64,000 nucleotides of DNA from Georgfuchsia toluolica (lineage in GTDB: Bacteria > Pseudomonadota > Gammaproteobacteria > Burkholderiales > Rhodocyclaceae): the NCBI RefSeq assembly GCF_907163265.1, contig NZ_CAJQUM010000001.1, forward strand, positions 3,038,001 to 3,102,000, written 5' to 3'. The translations under genes and the position numbers were made by a program. This document shows positions 53,817 to 62,522 of this stretch, one piece after another. Each line of letters begins with the position of its first letter. The first letter of the stretch is position 1. Below the pieces are notes generated by a model. The model saw only the letters and a program-made list of their open reading frames with translations. It was not told where the DNA came from and ran no database searches.

Positions 53817-54428
53817 TCAACTTGCACGGCACACAATAAAAACTGCCGGATCGTCGCCACGCTCTAGCAGGATGCAACGCACCCGATCCTGCCATGCGGT
53901 GGCAAAGCGGCGCCGGTCTTCCGCGCTGGCATCTTCGCTCAGGCAGCGCCGCATCAGCGGCGCCGTGTCGGGATCGCCGGCCACTGCCTGCGGGTTGGCA
54001 GCCACATCGATTTTGTCGCCCGTATCCGTGCGCATAAAACGAATTTCGAGTGGCACATCGGCGTTGAAGAACAGGAGTTGGCGCCGGTCGAAGCGGCCCG
54101 CAAGACCCTTGAATCCGGTGTCGTGGGTGGCGCCGGTGAGCATCGAGACGACGTTCGCGATGACCCCGGTGACCCCGCTCAGTCGGTCTTCCCTGAATTC
54201 AACGCGGATTGCGCCACGTTCGGGCAGTTCCGCGCCATAGAGCGCGCCAAGCGCCTGGCGCGTCATCCAGTAGGCGGAGGCCACCGTCGGACAGGAGTGG
54301 CCGGCCAGCTTGACGGCATCGATATAGCCATACTCGATGACGCCCTCGTTGCAGGCGCCAAGAAATTCCGCCAGCGGGTCGCGCAGTTTCAGACGCGGTA
54401 CCGCATCAAAAAAATCAGGGTATTTCAT
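53817..54428 (-). CDS. FmdE-like protein of the NO-stress operon
   Basis: 203 aa. GACNEGVIEYGYIDAVKLAGHSCPTVASAYWMTRQALGALYG contains the GHxCP motif of the FmdE family (named for formylmethanofuran dehydrogenase operons). Later segments show NVVSMLTGATHDTGF and DTGDKIDVAANPQAV. Cofactor and reaction unknown; a metal-binding Cys/His site is likely. Last gene of the minus-strand operon headed by the DUF59 gene, and preceded by a DUF2249 gene with a 30-bp gap. Confidence 0.6.
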   Translation of the reverse strand: MKYPDFFDAVPRLKLRDPLAEFLGACNEGVIEYGYIDAVKLAGHSCPTVASAYWMTRQALGALYGAELPERGAIRVEFREDRLSGVTGVIANVVSMLTGATHDTGFKGLAGRFDRRQLLFFNADVPLEIRFMRTDTGDKIDVAANPQAVAGDPDTAPLMRRCLSEDASAEDRRRFATAWQDRVRCILLERGDDPAVFIVCRAS

Positions 54429-54458
54429 GGTTATTTTCTTCCTGCCTGAGGAGAATGC

Positions 54459-54713
54459 TCACTGTTTGACAAAGTCGATCACGATCGGCCCCGGCTCCCG
54501 CTGCTGATAACGGATGACGACTTTCTCGCCATAGTGCTGCTGCAACTGATCGAGCAATGGAAGTGGATCGTGGTCATTGACGAAACGCATCGTCTCGCCT
54601 CCGCGCAAGGCGTCGAGGGCACCGAAGATCGCGGCGTGCCGAAAGCGCTTGGCGATGCCGCGGGCATCGAAAGGGTAAATGGCGTCGGGGGACAGGTGAA
54701 GGTGGGTTTTCAT
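54459..54713 (-). CDS. DUF2249 domain protein, copy 2
   Basis: 84 aa: YPFDARGIAKRFRHAAIFGALDALRGGETMRFVNDHDPLPLLDQLQQHYG is the DUF2249 domain, whose conserved ND-HDP core is present. DUF2249 proteins are found next to hemerythrins and NnrS in denitrifiers; no function is proven. Three bp from the hemerythrin gene's stop. The operon has a second DUF2249 gene upstream. Confidence 0.85.
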   Translation of the reverse strand: MKTHLHLSPDAIYPFDARGIAKRFRHAAIFGALDALRGGETMRFVNDHDPLPLLDQLQQHYGEKVVIRYQQREPGPIVIDFVKQ

Positions 54714-54716
54714 GGT

Positions 54717-55145
54717 TCAGGCTCCAGTGGTTAGGTCATGCATTTCTAAAATGGCGAGTGCCTCGGGTGCCAGGATCGACTCGGCAACCGCAAACAGCTC
54801 GCGTTCTTCGAATCTGACGTGCGCTTCCAATATGTCGCCGAAGCGGCGCAGGCTTGCCGCATCTCCTGTCCTGAGCCGGCTGATCAGGCAGCGCAATTCT
54901 TCGTGTTCGTCCAGAGTGCGCCTGACTCGATCGGTTTCTCCCGCAGCCGTCAATAAGGGAAGCAGCGTCTCTTCCTCGACATGAAAGTGAGGCTCCAGTT
55001 CACGCTCAAAAATTTCGACAGCATGAGCCATCAATTGGCGCGTGGCCTCCGTGCTGTCCGTGCTGGCGCGCTGCGCATGCTTCGCCAGCACCAGCGCTGC
55101 ATAGTGTTGCCGGGAAAGCCAGGCCAGGCTTTGACAACGTTTCAT
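54717..55145 (-). CDS. Hemerythrin HHE-domain protein
   Basis: 142-aa four-helix bundle with the ligand set His14, His53/His55, Glu58, His80, His109 and Glu113 for a non-heme di-iron centre (HFHVEEETLLPLL, LDEHEELRCL, AHVRFEERELF). RIC/YtfE-like proteins repair nitrosylated iron centres, but the ScdA N-domain is absent. The start overlaps the nnrS stop by 4 nt. Likely binds NO or O2 or supplies iron. Confidence 0.82.
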   Translation of the reverse strand: MKRCQSLAWLSRQHYAALVLAKHAQRASTDSTEATRQLMAHAVEIFERELEPHFHVEEETLLPLLTAAGETDRVRRTLDEHEELRCLISRLRTGDAASLRRFGDILEAHVRFEERELFAVAESILAPEALAILEMHDLTTGA

Positions 55146-56251
55146 TGATCCTCCGGCAGTGCCTGCCAGTTCGCCCGCCTGGCATCTTCGCTTCTCCCGC
55201 GCAGCGCGCTGGCAAGCATCGTGATCAGGAAAATCAGCAGGGCGATGCCATTGGCGATCGCCGCACGCTGTCGCAATTCCGCCAGGTCGCCGAGGTCAGC
55301 GATGATCCGCGCCAGCAGCGAGGCGTGAAGCAGCGCGAGCTGCAGATAAAAGGCCGGGTGATAGGGAATTCTGATTTTAGCGACCGCCGGAAAAATGATT
55401 GGGGCATGGCCGAAAATCATCGAAAACACGAAACCCAGGAAAATGGCATGGAGCGCCGCATCGCGCAGCGGGTTGCCGGGGGAAAAGCCGCCGGCCAGAC
55501 CGAGCAGACCACCGAAGGCGAGCCAGGCGTAGCCTGCGAGCAGACAGGCGGCAATGTAACGGGTCAGCCCGGACTGCCTGACCGTGTGGCGTGCGATGTC
55601 ATAGCGCAGCAACCATAGCGACAAGGCGATTAGTCCGGCAGCAAAGAGCGGCAGCCCGATACCTTCCCACCAGAACGTCATGCCGAGCCCGGCGAGCATC
55701 ACCGCGGCGATGAAAGCGAATAGGCGTTTGGCGTTTATCGACGTGGGCAGGAAACGGGAGAGTTCCAGGCGTTCGCCGGCGATGGTGAGCACCAGGAAAG
55801 CCATCCACCAAGGTACGGCAAAGACGATCGCCGCGGTGATGGCCCAGGTGATGCTACCGAGCAGCCATGACAAGGCGCCGAGCGCCAGCGTAGCAGTGTA
55901 TGCCGCCGGCTGCTGACGCAGGATCAGGATACTTGCGGCGGTCAGGATCGTTCCTGCGGTTATAAACAGCGCCTGAGCCACATAAAGGGGCGCCCAGGCC
56001 AGCAAAGCCAGGCCGCCCAAACCAGCGCAAATGGGTGCCAGATAGGGCCAGACTCGTGCGAGCGCAACGGCCCGCTCCAGACTGATCACCGTACCGAGGA
56101 AGGCTGCGACCATCAGCGCCCCATGGTTGCCCGCCTGCACCGCCGCAATGTTTGGCACGGCGACCGCCAGGCGGGCAAGACCGGCCAGTACGCCGATAAG
56201 CAGCGCGAGCATGCCGAGGAAGAGCATCGGCAGACGGGCGGCAGGCTTCAT
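55142..56251 (-). CDS. nnrS: NnrS family membrane protein
   Basis: 369-aa heme/copper-binding membrane protein with about twelve hydrophobic segments. LMVAAFLGTVISLERAVAL, AFGGLLGLAGGF, and HAIFLGFVFSMIFGHAPIIFPAV are NnrS-like, with conserved His near the ends of helices. NnrS reduces damage from NO and helps keep iron pools. In an NsrR-controlled operon, as here, this role is expected. Confidence 0.88.
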   Translation of the reverse strand: MKPAARLPMLFLGMLALLIGVLAGLARLAVAVPNIAAVQAGNHGALMVAAFLGTVISLERAVALARVWPYLAPICAGLGGLALLAWAPLYVAQALFITAGTILTAASILILRQQPAAYTATLALGALSWLLGSITWAITAAIVFAVPWWMAFLVLTIAGERLELSRFLPTSINAKRLFAFIAAVMLAGLGMTFWWEGIGLPLFAAGLIALSLWLLRYDIARHTVRQSGLTRYIAACLLAGYAWLAFGGLLGLAGGFSPGNPLRDAALHAIFLGFVFSMIFGHAPIIFPAVAKIRIPYHPAFYLQLALLHASLLARIIADLGDLAELRQRAAIANGIALLIFLITMLASALRGRSEDARRANWQALPEDQ

Positions 56252-56260
56252 GACGAGCGT

Positions 56261-56533
56261 TCAGTGCCCGCTGCTATTGCCGGCGGCGGCCTGTGACCGT
56301 CCGATGCGAACGCGCCAGACTTCCGGGCCGTTTTCCAGGTAGTCCCAGGTGAACTTGCCAGCGGACTCCGCCTGGAACTGGTAGAACAGCGGCTTTGGAT
56401 CGTGGTCGTTGATCAGCATCAGCGCCTCGCCGGGCGACAGTTGATCGAAAGTGCCGAAAATCAGTGGATGGCGCTCACGCGGGGCGATTTCGCGAACGTC
56501 GACGATGGTCTTGATGGCTTCTGGACTGCTCAT
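56261..56533 (-). CDS. DUF2249 domain protein, copy 1
   Basis: 90 aa from ATG 56533 (MSSPEAIKTIVDVREIAPRERHPLIFGTFDQL); an upstream extension overlaps the DUF59 gene out of frame and is not used. SPGEALMLINDHDPKPLFYQFQ has the ND-HDP core. Ends 9 bp before the nnrS start. Likely small electron/ligand partner in nitrosative stress; unproven. Confidence 0.85.
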   Translation of the reverse strand: MSSPEAIKTIVDVREIAPRERHPLIFGTFDQLSPGEALMLINDHDPKPLFYQFQAESAGKFTWDYLENGPEVWRVRIGRSQAAAGNSSGH

Positions 56534-56580
56534 GCTATTGCTCCTGGTTGGGGGTGGGGATAGGAAGGAGTGCCGGCGAA

Positions 56581-56898
56581 TCACCAGCCGAAATGCTGCC
56601 GGGCTTGTTCGCTCATCAATGAAGGATCCCAGGCTGGCGACCAGACGAGGCGAACATCGCATCGAACGGAGTCGGGCAGTAACTCCCGCAAAACCTGCTC
56701 GACTTCGGCGGTGATCATGTCTCCCATTGGGCATGCGGGAGAGGTCATGGTCATCTCGACCGTCACCATGTCGGCAGCGACCTCGATGCGATAGATCAAC
56801 CCGAGATCGACGATGTTCATGCCTGCCTCGGGATCGACGACTTGTAGCAACGCATTGCGGATCTCATCAGGATCAGGCGCGGATTCGCTATTGGCCAT
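56581..56898 (-). CDS. DUF59 / MIP18-type metal-sulfur cluster assembly factor
   Basis: 105 aa: NALLQVVDPEAGMNIVDLGLIYRIEV and MTMTSPACPMGDMIT match the DUF59 domain of PaaD/SufT-like Fe-S maturation factors. First gene of the NO-stress operon; its ATG is 10 bp from the NsrR-type palindrome. It probably helps repair Fe-S clusters broken by NO. Confidence 0.85.
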   Translation of the reverse strand: MANSESAPDPDEIRNALLQVVDPEAGMNIVDLGLIYRIEVAADMVTVEMTMTSPACPMGDMITAEVEQVLRELLPDSVRCDVRLVWSPAWDPSLMSEQARQHFGW

Positions 56899-56908
56899 AG
56901 TTAAATTA

Positions 56909-56931
56909 AAGCTGTATAATTAATACAGCTT
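56909..56931. promoter_or_regulatory. NsrR-type operator between nsrR and the NO-stress operon
   Basis: Two perfect 9-bp arms, AAGCTGTAT (56909-56917) and ATACAGCTT (56923-56931), around AATTA. The layout matches the NsrR consensus of 11-bp-type AAGATGYAT...ATRCATCTT palindromes. It lies between the DUF59 and nsrR genes, and on the minus strand overlaps a TATTAA -10-like hexamer (18 bp after TTGCGC). Repression by NsrR released by NO is the expected control. Confidence 0.82.
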
Positions 56932-56987
56932 CAGATTATCACCGCGCAACGACTAAAGCAATACATTTTTTGTTTCTTAAAGGGATC

Positions 56988-57422
56988 ATGCGCCTGACCA
57001 CTTTTTCCGACTATTCCCTGCGGGTGCTGATCTACCTTGCCCTGGATGAATCGAAACTTGCGACCATCCCGGTCATTGCTGCTGCTTACGGGATTTCAGA
57101 GAACCATCTGATGAAAGTGGTGCACCAGTTGGCGCGTGCCGGTGTTGTCAAATCGATACGGGGCAAGGGCGGTGGCATCCGCCTGGCCCGGCCGCCGGAG
57201 GAAATCCGCCTGGGGCAGGTCATCAGGCAGGCCGAAGGCAGCGCGCCGATCGTCGAGTGTCTCGGCGAGGAAAAAGGCGCCTGTTGCATCACTCCGACTT
57301 GTCGTCTAAAAGACATCCTCGTCAGCGCCTTCGATGCGCTCTACGGGGTGCTGGATGAATACACTCTGGCCGACCTCGTCTGCAATCACCGTGCCCTGAA
57401 GCGGATCCTGATCCGCGTCTAG
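56988..57422 (+). CDS. nsrR: NO-sensing Rrf2-family repressor NsrR
   Basis: 144 aa from ATG 56988 (MRLTTFSDYSLRVLIYLAL). Rrf2 winged helix: AYGISENHLMKVVHQLARAGVVKSIRGKGGGIRLA. Cluster ligands: Cys91, Cys99 (or 100) and Cys105, plus Asp8 conserved in NsrR. Compared with IscR the spacing and the SDYS motif favour NsrR. Divergent from the NO-stress operon and likely autoregulated through the shared palindrome. Confidence 0.88.
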   Translation: MRLTTFSDYSLRVLIYLALDESKLATIPVIAAAYGISENHLMKVVHQLARAGVVKSIRGKGGGIRLARPPEEIRLGQVIRQAEGSAPIVECLGEEKGACCITPTCRLKDILVSAFDALYGVLDEYTLADLVCNHRALKRILIRV

Positions 57423-57925
57423 CTTTGCAGTTCTTCTTTAGCCACTGATAGCAGCCATTACCTCAGTCAGCGAAGAGATAACAGATGAGCCACCGCCATG
57501 AGTTGAAGGTTGGATGACTATTTGGGGTCGGCTGCCGGCGAACGATGAACTTTTTCGAGGGGCGGCTGTATGTTCAGAAAGCGGGCTTATCACTCATATC
57601 TGGCATAAGTTTGCTTTGGGCGGCGGATTCAACCGGTAGATGCAACACTCCTTCTGCTTCCGCAGTGTCTAGTGTGTTGCATCCATCGGTTGAATCCGCC
57701 ATACAAGCCTGCTATCGAGCTACAAGCAGTTATTCTCTTAAGTAGCTCCCAAGCTGTTTTCAGCACCTCAGCATCACCTTCACTAGCACCAGTAGATAAC
57801 AACAAGAGCCTTCGGTGACGCAATGGGCTCAATAATCGCGGCCCAATCTGGCCGGCAAGTTTCCCTTTGGCGTTTACTGGCTCCGACAGACTTTATTACT
57901 TACGATCAGTAATCGGGAACAGGGG
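57423..57925. other. 503-bp gene-free region
   Basis: Between nsrR and the end of the efflux operon's outer-membrane gene. Frames here are short and have no recognisable products. Contains an IS30-like mini-element (57622-57700). The rest (for instance 57423-57540 and 57701-57925) shows no promoter, hairpin or gene I can support. Both flanking genes end here, so transcript ends are expected, but no canonical terminator was found. Confidence 0.6.
57622..57700. mobile_element. 79-bp mini-element with IS30-type inverted ends
   Basis: Left arm 57622-57648 and right arm 57674-57700 are 27 bp each and complementary at 24 positions. They start GGCGGATTCAACC and contain GATGCAACAC. This resembles the terminal repeats of IS30-family elements (GATTCAA...GCAACA). 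Only 25 bp lie between the arms, so no transposase is present: a solo, internally deleted or MITE-like copy. No clear target duplication is seen. Confidence 0.6.
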
Positions 57926-59314
57926 TCAGTGCAAGTTATTCCGTCCACCGCCCAGGGCTTGGTATAACTGCGCTGCCGCGGTTAGCAACTGCCTTCGCGT
58001 CTGCACTGCATTCTGTTGCGCAGTGAATAGCTCGCGCTGGGCGTCAAGAACTTCGAGGTAGCTTGATATGCCATTCTGATAACGGGCATCGGCCAGCTTC
58101 AGGCGTTGGGCCTGGGTCTTGGCGGCGGTGTCGAGCGCATCGGCTTGCACGGCCAGTTGCTCACGCGCGGCAAGCAGGTCGGCCACTTCGCGGAAAGCCT
58201 GCTGGATCGTCTTCTCGTACTCGGCCACCGCGATCACCTGGCGGGCTTCGGCGAGGTCAACGTTCGCCGCCGTGCGGCCGGCGTCGAACAGCGGCAGGCC
58301 GAGCACCGGCTGGAAACTCCAGGCACGGCTGCCGGCGGCAAAGAGACCGGACAACGCCTGGCTGGCGGTGCCCAGTGTCGCGGTCAGGGTGATCCGCGGC
58401 AGGAAGGCGGCCCGTGCCGCTGCGATATTGGCATGGGCGGCGATCAGTTTCTGTTCGGCGGCGAGCACGTCCGGCCGCGCCAGCAGAACCTCGGCGGGCA
58501 GGCCCGCGGCAAGATCTGCGACAATACCCTGCTCAGCCAGCGACCGACCATGCGGCAATTCCGATGGCATTTTTCCAGTCAAAAGGACCAGCGCGTTGTC
58601 GGCGGCCGCGCGGCTGCGCAGCAGGTTGGCGAGATCGGCACGAGCGGTTTCGTAGGCGCCGTCGGCCTGGAGAAAATCGAGGTCCGAAGCCAGTCCCACT
58701 TCGCGGCGCTTACCGATCAGAGTGCGTGTCTCCTCACGGCTGCGCAACGTGACGCGGGCGATGCCGACACGCTCGTCAAATTCGAGCAGCGCCAGGTAGG
58801 CATTGGCGACATCGGAAATCAAGGACAGGCGGAACGCGCGCCGGGCTTCCTCGGTCGCGAGATAAGACGCCAGGGCGGCGTCGCTGAGACTCTTGACGCG
58901 GCCCCAGAAGTCGAGCTCGAAGGCCGGCATCAATAGGTCGACGTCATAACGTTGGCTGTTGAGCGGCCTGCCCGTCGGCGACAGGTCGCCCGGTGTCAGC
59001 GCGGCATTGCGGCTCGCCGCCAGGTTGATATTGGGGATGCGGTCGGCGCGGGCGATGCCAAACTGGGCCCTTGCCTCATCGACGCGAGCGACGGCGATGC
59101 GCATGTCGGTGTTGTGCTCAAGCGCTGCCGCGATCAGCGTTTGCAGGCGCGCGTCGGGGAAGAAAGTGCGCCATTCGGTTGCCGTCGCCTGGCGCGTGCC
59201 GGCGGCGGATGCCGGCCAGTTTTGCGCCACCGGCGGCGCCGGCCGCTGGTAGTCCGGCAACATAGAACAGCCGGTGAGGACAGCCGCCAGCGCGATTGCG
59301 ATCTGCTTATTCAT
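57926..59314 (-). CDS. RND efflux outer-membrane lipoprotein (NodT/OprM type)
   Basis: TolC-like trimeric exit duct, 462 aa. Start at ATG 59314, seven nt after GGAG; the ATG at 59320 is too close to that motif. Lipobox VLTGCSML. NodT motifs: LPDYQRPAPPVAQNWP, ARVDEARAQFGIARADRIPNI, RPDVLAAEQKLIAAHANIAAARAAFLPRITLTA, and YQNGISSYLEVLDAQRELF. Overlaps the RND pump gene by 8 nt and ends the operon. Confidence 0.92.
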   Translation of the reverse strand: MNKQIAIALAAVLTGCSMLPDYQRPAPPVAQNWPASAAGTRQATATEWRTFFPDARLQTLIAAALEHNTDMRIAVARVDEARAQFGIARADRIPNINLAASRNAALTPGDLSPTGRPLNSQRYDVDLLMPAFELDFWGRVKSLSDAALASYLATEEARRAFRLSLISDVANAYLALLEFDERVGIARVTLRSREETRTLIGKRREVGLASDLDFLQADGAYETARADLANLLRSRAAADNALVLLTGKMPSELPHGRSLAEQGIVADLAAGLPAEVLLARPDVLAAEQKLIAAHANIAAARAAFLPRITLTATLGTASQALSGLFAAGSRAWSFQPVLGLPLFDAGRTAANVDLAEARQVIAVAEYEKTIQQAFREVADLLAAREQLAVQADALDTAAKTQAQRLKLADARYQNGISSYLEVLDAQRELFTAQQNAVQTRRQLLTAAAQLYQALGGGRNNLH

Positions 59315-62300
59315 CAGCATGCTCCTGATGCGGCTTGCCGGGGAAAATCCTGCGCACGACGACGAAGAACACGGGCACGAGGAAGACTGCCAGCACCGTG
59401 GCGCCGATCATGCCGCCCATGACGCCGGTGCCGATGGCGTGACGGCTCTGGGCGCCGGCGCCGGTAGAAATCGCCAGCGGCAGCACGCCGAGGATGAAGG
59501 CAAGCGAGGTCATCAGGATCGGCCGGAAGCGCAGGCGGCAGGCTTCCAGCGTCGCCGCGACAAGATCCATGCCGTCCTCATGCAGCCGGCGCGCGAATTC
59601 GATGATCAGGATGGCATTCTTGCTGGAGAGGCCGATGATGGCAATCAGGCCGACCTTGAAAAACACGTCGTTGGGCAATCCGCGCAGCGTCACCGCCAGC
59701 AGTGCGCCGAGCAGGCCGAGCGGCACCACCAGGATCACCGCGAAGGGAATCGACCAGCTCTCGTAGAGCGCGGCCAGCGCGAGGAAGACGACCAGCATTG
59801 AGAGTCCAAAGAGGAAAGGCGCCTGGCTACCTGAAAGCCGCTCTTCGAACGAGGTGCCCGACCAGTCGAAACCCATGCCCGGCGGCAGTTTTGCGGCGAT
59901 GCTCTCCATCGCCGCCATGGCTTCGCCGGTACTGTAGCCGGGCGCCGGTCCGCCGGAAAGCTTGAAGGCCGGGTTGCCGTTGTAGCGGTCAAGCTTGGGC
60001 AATCCGACCACCCAGCGCGGGTGGGCAATTTCGGACAGCGGGACCATCTCGCCGCGCGTGTTCTTCAGCGGCAGCCGCAGGATTTCTGTCGGATCGGCAC
60101 GCAGGTCCTTCTCGGCCTGCATCTGCACGCGCAAGATGCGGCCCTGGCGCACGAAGTCGTTGATATAGGAGACGCCGAGCGCCGATTGCAGGGTGTCGTT
60201 AAGGTTGGCCATGTCGATCGACAGCGCCTGTGCCTTGGCCTGGTCGATATCCAGCATGAGTTGCGGCGCCGGTTCCTGACCTTCGGGCCGTACGCCGGCC
60301 AGGGCTGGATTTTGCGCGGCCAGACCGAGCGCCATATTGCGTCCCTCCATAAGCTTGTCGCGACCAAGCCCGGCCCTGTCCTGGAGACGGAAGTCGAAAC
60401 CGCCGACGGCGCCGAGTTCCGGAATCGGCGGCACGTTGACGGCCAGGATGAAGGCCTGTTTGATGCGGAACAGCGCCATGTTGGCGCGCTGTATTACCGC
60501 GTTGGCGCCACTCTTCTCATCCTTGCGGTCGTCCCAGTCTTTAAGGCGAACAAAGGTCACCGCGGAATTCTGGCCGCGGCCAAAGAAGGAAAAGCCGACG
60601 ACGCCGATCACGTGGTCGACTACGTCGGTCTGCTTGAGGTAAAAGTCCTCGACCTGTTTGACCACTTCGAGCGTGCGCTCCTGGGTGGCGCCCGGCGGCA
60701 ACTGGATCATGTTGATGAAGTAGCCCTGGTCTTCCTCGGGCAGGAAGCTGCCGGGCAGGTGGGCGAACAGCCAGACGACACCGATAATGATGGCAGCATA
60801 GATGAACAACCAGCGGCCGGTGCGCCGGAGTATCCGTTCGACGGCGGAATGATAGCCGGTGCTGGTACGACGAAAGGCGCGGTTGAAGATGCCGAAGAAG
60901 CCGCGCGTGGGCAGCAGTTCCTTCCCCGGCGCGTGCTTGAGGATGGTGGCGCACATGGCCGGCGTCAGCGTCAGCGCCATCAGGGCCGAGAAGGTCATGG
61001 TCAGCACCAGGGTGACCGCGAACTGGCGGTAGATGGCGCCGACGGAACCACCAAAGAAGGCCATCGGCACGAACACCGCCATCAGCACCAGGGTAATGCC
61101 GATGATGGCGGAAAAAATCTGCCCCATCGCCTTGCGCGTTGCCTCCCGCGGCGGCAGTCCTTCCTCGGTCATGATGCGCTCGACGTTTTCCACAACGACA
61201 ATGGCATCGTCGACGACGATGCCGATTGCCAGTACCATGGCGAACATGGTCAGCACGTTGATCGAGTAGCCGAGCACATAGAGGCCGCCGAGCGCGCCCA
61301 TCAGGGCCACTGGCACGACAACGGCCGGGATCAGGGTGGCGCGGAAGTTTTCAAGGAACAGGTACATCACCAGGAACACCAGGATCATCGCCTCGGCCAG
61401 CGTGTAGAGTACCTCGGTGATCGAAATCTCGACGAAACGCGAGGTGTCGTAGGGCACGGCCCAGGTAATTCCCTTCGGAAAGTAGTGCGACAGTTCCGTC
61501 ATCCTGGCCTGAACGGCCTTTGCGACTTCCATGGCGTTGCCATCGGGAGCGACGCGCACCGCAATGGCCGCTGTCGGCTGGCCATCCATGCGGGCAAAGA
61601 TGTTGTAGTCCTGGGCGCCGAGTTCGACGCGCGCGACATCCTTGACGCGCACCGTGGAACCGTCGGGCCGCGCCCGTACGATGACATTGCCAAATTCCTC
61701 TGGCGTAGCCAGCCGGCCGCGCGTGACGATCACGGCGTTGAACTGCTGGCCGGCGCTGGCGGGTGCCTGGCCCATTTCGCCGGTGGCGAGCTGCACGTTC
61801 TGGGCGCGCAGGGCGCGGGCGACATCGGCCGGCGCCAGGTTGTAGGCATTCAACTGCTGCGGCTTCAGCCAGATGCGCATGGAATACTCGGTGCCGAACA
61901 GGATCGCCTCGCCGACCCCGGGTACGCGGCGGACCTGGTCGAGTACGTTGGCGGCGGCGAAGCTGCCGAGCGCAACGCTGTCAAGACTCTTGTCGGGCGA
62001 GAACAGCGTGACGAACATCAGGTAGTTGCGCTGCGGCTTGGTCACCGGCACGCCGAGCCGGCGCACGTCCTCAGGCAGGCGCGCCTCGACGCGCTTGTAG
62101 CGGTTCTGCGCTTCGACCGAGGCGTTGTCGAGGTTGGTGCCGGGTTCGAAAGTCAGCGTCAGGGTGCCGACGCCGAGTTCCGACGCCGCTTCCATGTAGA
62201 GCAGGTGCTCGATGCCGTTCATCTCCTGTTCGATCAGGGTAGTCACCGTGTCCTCGACCACCTGGGCCGAAGCGCCGGGATAGGTGATGTTGAATGCGAT

Positions 62301-62429
62301 CGAAGGCGCCGCCACTTGCGGATAGGCGGATACCGGCAGCTTCTTCAGCGCCAGGCTGCCGGCCAGCACAATGATGATGGCGATCACCCAGGCAAAAATC
62401 GGCCGGTCGATGAAAAACTTGGCGAGCAT
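59307..62429 (-). CDS. RND multidrug efflux pump, inner-membrane transporter (HAE-1)
   Basis: 1040-aa AcrB-like proton-driven pump, two 6-TM halves and two large periplasmic loops. MLAKFFIDRPIFAWVIAI start. Proton relay: Asp pair in AIGIVVDDAIVVVENVER and Lys in GLSSKNAILIIEFA. FGGSVGAIYRQFAVTLV and TYPGASAQVVEDTVT are HAE-1 signatures. Second to last gene of tetR-MFP-RND-OMF. Likely exports hydrophobic toxic compounds. Confidence 0.94.
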   Translation of the reverse strand: MLAKFFIDRPIFAWVIAIIIVLAGSLALKKLPVSAYPQVAAPSIAFNITYPGASAQVVEDTVTTLIEQEMNGIEHLLYMEAASELGVGTLTLTFEPGTNLDNASVEAQNRYKRVEARLPEDVRRLGVPVTKPQRNYLMFVTLFSPDKSLDSVALGSFAAANVLDQVRRVPGVGEAILFGTEYSMRIWLKPQQLNAYNLAPADVARALRAQNVQLATGEMGQAPASAGQQFNAVIVTRGRLATPEEFGNVIVRARPDGSTVRVKDVARVELGAQDYNIFARMDGQPTAAIAVRVAPDGNAMEVAKAVQARMTELSHYFPKGITWAVPYDTSRFVEISITEVLYTLAEAMILVFLVMYLFLENFRATLIPAVVVPVALMGALGGLYVLGYSINVLTMFAMVLAIGIVVDDAIVVVENVERIMTEEGLPPREATRKAMGQIFSAIIGITLVLMAVFVPMAFFGGSVGAIYRQFAVTLVLTMTFSALMALTLTPAMCATILKHAPGKELLPTRGFFGIFNRAFRRTSTGYHSAVERILRRTGRWLFIYAAIIIGVVWLFAHLPGSFLPEEDQGYFINMIQLPPGATQERTLEVVKQVEDFYLKQTDVVDHVIGVVGFSFFGRGQNSAVTFVRLKDWDDRKDEKSGANAVIQRANMALFRIKQAFILAVNVPPIPELGAVGGFDFRLQDRAGLGRDKLMEGRNMALGLAAQNPALAGVRPEGQEPAPQLMLDIDQAKAQALSIDMANLNDTLQSALGVSYINDFVRQGRILRVQMQAEKDLRADPTEILRLPLKNTRGEMVPLSEIAHPRWVVGLPKLDRYNGNPAFKLSGGPAPGYSTGEAMAAMESIAAKLPPGMGFDWSGTSFEERLSGSQAPFLFGLSMLVVFLALAALYESWSIPFAVILVVPLGLLGALLAVTLRGLPNDVFFKVGLIAIIGLSSKNAILIIEFARRLHEDGMDLVAATLEACRLRFRPILMTSLAFILGVLPLAISTGAGAQSRHAIGTGVMGGMIGATVLAVFLVPVFFVVVRRIFPGKPHQEHADE

Positions 62430-62452
62430 GTTATGCCTCCGACGGGCCGCCC

Positions 62453-62483
62453 CGAGGGGGCATGCGCCCCCCTGTGGGGGGCA
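62453..62483. repeat. GC hairpins between MFP and RND genes
   Basis: GGGGGCATGCGCCCCC and, overlapping it, CCCCCCTGTGGGGGG can form two alternative stems. A G-run CGTGGGGGGGC lies 20 bp later. They occupy the 93-bp gap in the middle of the efflux operon. They may slow or stop transcription, giving less pump than fusion protein. No T-tract. Confidence 0.55.
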
Positions 62484-62522
62484 GTGAGCGTGGTTTGCGA
62501 ACGTGGGGGGGCATACTTGCGC

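Noticed and set aside
57629-57832. Minus-strand 67-codon frame over the mini-element
   Set aside because: No RBS or homology; it contains the inverted repeat arms.
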